Shown: piece after piece, positions 31,193-34,350 of the stretch
Position numbering within the stretch: position 1 is the stretch's first letter
How the letters are laid out: the number at the start of each line of letters is the position of its first letter
NCBI GenBank assembly: GCA_964557975.1
Contig: CAZLCG010000019.1
Location: 1 to 34,350, forward strand
Direction of reading: 5' to 3'
Source: Fimenecus sp964557975
GTDB lineage: Bacteria; Bacillota; Clostridia; Oscillospirales; Acutalibacteraceae
DNA length: 34,350 nt
Notes under the pieces: generated by a model
Databases searched by the model: none
Told to the model about the DNA's origin: nothing
The model's input: the letters and a program-made list of their open reading frames with translations, nothing else
Position numbers and translations under genes: made by a program

Positions 31193-31531
31193 TTAAACAA
31201 GTCTTTCGCCTAAGTTTTTGCCGCTCAAAACATGGAAGTGAAGGTGCTTCACCGTTTGTCCGGCGCCCTCGCCGCAGTTGTTTATTATTCTGTAGCTGTC
31301 AATAGACATCTCGGCGGTTAATTCGGCAATTACTTGGAATATATGCGCTATGACCGCGGAATTTGAAGCGTTGATTTCCTTGGCGCTGTCAAGATGAATT
31401 TTGGGAACTACCAAAAAATGAACGTCGGACTGAGGGTTAATGTCATAAAACGCATAGCAGATTTCATCCTCGTAAATTTTTTTTGACGGAATTTCGCCTT
31501 TAATTATTTTGCAAAAAAGACAGTCGTTCAT
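31193..31531 (-). CDS. HIT family protein (Hint-type)
   Basis: A 112-residue protein of the histidine-triad family, which hydrolyses nucleoside phosphoramidates and adenylates such as aminoacyl-AMP. Visible: N-terminal CLFCKIIKGEIPS, the P-x-H block VVPKIHLDS and the triad KHLHFHVLSG near the C terminus. The two N-terminal Cys suggest zinc in the CxxC form. GAGGTG lies six bases before the ATG. It sits between alaS and comEC with tight gaps (9 and 3 bases). The link to alaS suggests it may clear AMP adducts, which is inferred. Confidence 0.93.
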   Translation of the reverse strand: MNDCLFCKIIKGEIPSKKIYEDEICYAFYDINPQSDVHFLVVPKIHLDSAKEINASNSAVIAHIFQVIAELTAEMSIDSYRIINNCGEGAGQTVKHLHFHVLSGKNLGERLV

Positions 31532-31540
31532 ATTGACACC

Positions 31541-34180
31541 TCATTTTATCATTGATTTTATTATATTTTCAGCACCGGAAAGGGCGGAACCGATTTTTGA
31601 AATATCCTTTGCGCCTGCCATTGCGCTGTCGGGCTTTCCGCCGCCCGAACCGCCTGCAAGCCTTGCGATTTCACGCGCGATATTGCCTGCATGAGCGCCT
31701 CTTGAAACGGCGTCCTTGCCTGCCGCGCAGGCAAACGAGCAAGTGCCTTTTTCGGAGTTCCTGCCCGCGAAAACAGCAATAATATTTTCACCCTGCTCTT
31801 TAGCCTTGTCGCACATTGAGCGAAGCGCGACGGCGTCCGCTTCGCCGAGGTCTGAAGCAATCAGCTTAACCCCGTCAATATCAACGGCGTTTTTCATAAG
31901 GTCTGACGCTTTCTCCGCAGCTGATTCCGCTTTCAAATTTTCAAGCGCCTTCTGCGTTTCTTTAAGCTCCGCGGAAACTGCCGCCGCCTTTGAAACTATG
32001 TCGGCGGTGTTTGAGATTTTCAGCGCCGCTGCGGTATCGGTTAACTCCTTATCGGTCTTTTCAATGTATTTCATTACATTAAAGCCCGTGACGGCTGTAA
32101 TTCTGCGTACTCCCGAAGCTACCGAGGATTCGGAAACTATCTTGAACAAACCGAGGTTCCCCGTGTTTTCGGCGTGAGTACCGCCGCAAAGCTCGGTCGA
32201 AAAATCTCCCGCTTTTACAACTCTGACAACCGCGCCGTACTTTTCGCCGAACAGCGCCATAGCGCCGAGCTTCTTTGCTTCGTCAATAGGCATTTCCTCA
32301 GTCGTGACGGGAACTGCGCTTAAAATAACGCTGTTTACCTCGTTTTCGACAGCCTTTAATTCCTCTTTGGTTAAAGCCGAGAAATGCGTAAAATCAAAGC
32401 GTACCTCGTCGGCGTTCACAAGCTGACCCGCCTGCTCGACATGACTGCCGAGAATTTTACGCAGCGCCGCCTGAAGAAGATGCGCTGCCGTGTGGTTTCT
32501 CATGGTCGCTTTTCTTGTTTCGGCATTAACCTCCGCCTTAACCTCACAGCCCGCCGAAACCGTTTCGCCGTCCGTTATTTCGCCGTGGTGAAGAATAACG
32601 CCGTCGTGCGTTTTAGTGGTGTTTGTAACCTCGAAGGTAAAGTCTTTGCCTGTGATTTTGCCGACGTCGCCGACCTGACCGCCGCTTTCGGCATAGAATG
32701 AAGATTTATCAAGCACAAGCGTTATGCTGTCGTCAGCTGAGGCATAATCTCTTGCTTCGCCGTCAACAATAACAGCCTTGATCTCAGCTTCTGTGCAGAG
32801 CGCTTCGTAGCCGACAAATTCGGTCTTTTTCATACCCTTTGTGGCATTTCCCGAGCCTTCCCACGCTTCCGCGCCCGCGCCCTTATGAGCCTTCCTTGCG
32901 CGAATTTTCTGTTCCTTAACAAGCTCAAGCCACTTTTCCTCGTCAACCGTAAGCCCTTTTTCTTCGAGCAGCTCTTTAGTAAGGTCAATCGGGAATCCGT
33001 AGGTGTCTGAAAGCTTAAACGCGTCCTCGCCCGAAAGGACGGCGCCGTCAAGACCTTCAAGCATCTGATTAAAAATCATAAGACCCGTATCAACGGTTTT
33101 TGCGAAGCTCTCTTCTTCAGCCCTGATAACATTGATAATAAAATCATGCTTTTCGACAAGGTTGGGGTAAGCCGATTTATTTTCGTTTATTACCGTTTCG
33201 GCAACCTCGTAAAGGAAGGTGTCCTTAATTCCCAAAAGCCTTCCGTGCCTTGCGGCTCTTCTGAGAAGCCTGCGAAGGACATAGCCCCTGCCTTCGTTTG
33301 AGGGCATAACGCCGTCGCTTATCATCATTGTGGTGCTTCTGATGTGGTCCGTAATGACGCGCAAAGAAATATCTTTTTTTTCATCCTTATGATATTCAAC
33401 GCCCGCAATACGCATAATGTGCTTCATTATGTTCTGAACGGTGTCAACCTCAAAAAGATTGTCAACGCCTTGGACAATACACGCAAGTCTTTCAAGCCCC
33501 ATACCCGTATCGATATTCGGGTGGGCGAGCCTTGTATAATTGTTATTGCCGTCGTTGTTAAACTGCGTAAAAACAAGGTTCCAAACTTCCATGTACCTGT
33601 CACAGTTACAGCCGACTTTACAGTCAGGCTTACCGCAGCCGTATTTTTCGCCTCTGTCATAATGTATTTCGGAGCAAGGACCGCAAGGACCCGCTCCGTG
33701 TTCCCAGAAGTTGTCGGCTTTGCCGAAGCGGTAAACGTGAGACGGATCAACGCCTACGGTCTTGGTCCATATGTCATAAGCCTCGTCGTCCTCTTCATAA
33801 ACGGTAACATAAAGCTTTTCCGGCTCTATTTTTATAACCTCCGTGAAAAACTCCCAAGCCCACGGAATAACCTCTTTTTTGAAATAATCGCCGAATGAGA
33901 AATTGCCGAGCATTTCAAAGTAAGTGCCGTGGCGCGCTGTTTTGCCGACGTTTTCAATATCGGGAGTTCTGATGCATTTTTGGCAGGTGGTGACCCTTTT
34001 TCTCGGAGGGGTTATCTCACCCGTAAAATATTTTTTCATAGGAGCCATACCCGAATTTATAAGCAGAAGGCTCTTGTCGTTGTTTGGGATAAGAGAAAAG
34101 CTCTCTAACCTTAAATGCCCCTTGCTTTCAAAAAATTCAAGGTATTTTTCACGCAGCTCGTTAAGACCTGTCCATTCCAT
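31541..34180 (-). CDS. alaS: Alanyl-tRNA synthetase
   Basis: A full-length (879 residues) enzyme that charges tRNA-Ala. Domains: class II catalytic core (1-about 240, FFESKGH...LLLINSGMAPMKKYF), tRNA-binding middle, editing domain (HTAAHLLQAAL and CGGTHAENTG metal ligands) and C-Ala domain (AGGSGGGKPDSAMAGAK). ATG at 34180 follows AAGGAGA. It heads the minus-strand operon. No T-box element fits the leader, which is only about 50 bases long. Confidence 0.98.
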   Translation of the reverse strand: MEWTGLNELREKYLEFFESKGHLRLESFSLIPNNDKSLLLINSGMAPMKKYFTGEITPPRKRVTTCQKCIRTPDIENVGKTARHGTYFEMLGNFSFGDYFKKEVIPWAWEFFTEVIKIEPEKLYVTVYEEDDEAYDIWTKTVGVDPSHVYRFGKADNFWEHGAGPCGPCSEIHYDRGEKYGCGKPDCKVGCNCDRYMEVWNLVFTQFNNDGNNNYTRLAHPNIDTGMGLERLACIVQGVDNLFEVDTVQNIMKHIMRIAGVEYHKDEKKDISLRVITDHIRSTTMMISDGVMPSNEGRGYVLRRLLRRAARHGRLLGIKDTFLYEVAETVINENKSAYPNLVEKHDFIINVIRAEEESFAKTVDTGLMIFNQMLEGLDGAVLSGEDAFKLSDTYGFPIDLTKELLEEKGLTVDEEKWLELVKEQKIRARKAHKGAGAEAWEGSGNATKGMKKTEFVGYEALCTEAEIKAVIVDGEARDYASADDSITLVLDKSSFYAESGGQVGDVGKITGKDFTFEVTNTTKTHDGVILHHGEITDGETVSAGCEVKAEVNAETRKATMRNHTAAHLLQAALRKILGSHVEQAGQLVNADEVRFDFTHFSALTKEELKAVENEVNSVILSAVPVTTEEMPIDEAKKLGAMALFGEKYGAVVRVVKAGDFSTELCGGTHAENTGNLGLFKIVSESSVASGVRRITAVTGFNVMKYIEKTDKELTDTAAALKISNTADIVSKAAAVSAELKETQKALENLKAESAAEKASDLMKNAVDIDGVKLIASDLGEADAVALRSMCDKAKEQGENIIAVFAGRNSEKGTCSFACAAGKDAVSRGAHAGNIAREIARLAGGSGGGKPDSAMAGAKDISKIGSALSGAENIIKSMIK

Positions 34181-34239
34181 AAGTCAATATCTCCTTGCAG
34201 GAAACCGTATTCGTACAATTTCACTGTGTAATCTAAAAA

Positions 34240-34268
34240 ATTATACATTTATAATTGATTATTGTCAA
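34240..34268 (-). promoter_or_regulatory. Consensus sigma-A promoter of the alaS operon
   Basis: On the minus strand TTGACA (34268-34263), exactly 17 bases, TATAAT (34245-34240): a full-consensus promoter. The predicted start is near 34233. It appears to drive alaS through the small peptide at 26157. Confidence 0.93.
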
Positions 34269-34350
34269 CTGACTTTGCAATAAATCTCTTGTTTTATTTC
34301 TGCGTTGTAAATAGATGTGACCCAATTTAGGTAAAAATAAAGTCAAAGGT

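Noticed and set aside
31716..32177. 153-residue plus-strand open frame
   Set aside because: Antisense to alaS; Ser/Ala-rich composition is what an antisense frame of this gene would give.
33344..33898. 184-residue plus-strand open frame
   Set aside because: Antisense to alaS, with no ribosome site and no family pattern; a by-product of the codon use of alaS.
34181..34239. T-box riboswitch before alaS
   Set aside because: The consensus promoter leaves a leader of only about 50 bases, too short for a T-box.

Overview
The window looks like a chromosomal segment of an anaerobic, Gram-positive member of the Clostridia (Bacillota), most like the Ruminococcaceae/Oscillospiraceae. This rests on several signs: AGGAGG-type ribosome sites with frequent TTG starts, consensus sigma-A promoters, a spore gene (spoVAD), RNase M5, a BceRSAB-type antibiotic-sensing module, an Rrf2 regulator next to NifS/NifU, and GH127 arabinan catabolism. 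The placement is inferred from gene content, not from a marker-gene comparison.

Layout. (1) 55-2122, minus: a nucleotidyltransferase-fold protein and a membrane-anchored endonuclease/exonuclease/phosphatase. (2) 2178-5572, plus: an operon holding a CehA/McbA-type metallohydrolase that is split by one in-frame TAG into an N-terminal domain and a PHP domain, followed by a GH127 beta-L-arabinofuranosidase. (3) 5591-5870: a 280-bp element with inverted ends that overlaps the stop codon of cdd. (4) 6391-8573: araA-araD, which together with GH127 turn bound L-arabinose into D-xylulose 5-phosphate. (5) About 8620-12630: an AT-rich accessory stretch of tiny membrane proteins and lipoproteins, with a 73-bp direct repeat, a 250-bp duplication of a gene 3' end, a frameshifted ORF and strong hairpins. 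(6) 12633-17159: two-component system plus ABC transporter of the Bce type, with a candidate operator and promoter before the ABC genes. (7) 17385-18598: spoVAD without spoVAC/spoVAE, followed by a 56-residue membrane peptide. (8) 18741-26111: Rrf2 regulator, MetH activation-domain protein, MetH without that domain, NifS, NifU, NadA, MnmA, a sulfur, Fe-S and methyl-group block. A perfect 25-bp palindrome overlaps the nifS promoter. (9) 34268 down to 26157, minus: alaS, a HIT protein, comEC, holA, rnmV, asparaginase and a 38-residue peptide, read from one consensus promoter before alaS and closed by a two-way terminator.

How parts work together. Sugar genes: GH127 has no signal peptide, so it should act on imported oligosaccharides; arabinose then passes through AraA and AraD, with AraB lying elsewhere. 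Sulfur block: NifS supplies sulfur to NifU clusters and, by inference, to MnmA thiolation; NadA needs a 4Fe-4S cluster; the Rrf2 protein has a cysteine set that could bind a cluster and probably reads Fe-S status at the nifS operator.

No tRNA, rRNA, CRISPR array, transposase or integrase was recognised. The most interesting parts are the split CehA gene, the inverted-repeat element, the accessory stretch with its repeats, and the nifS operator.
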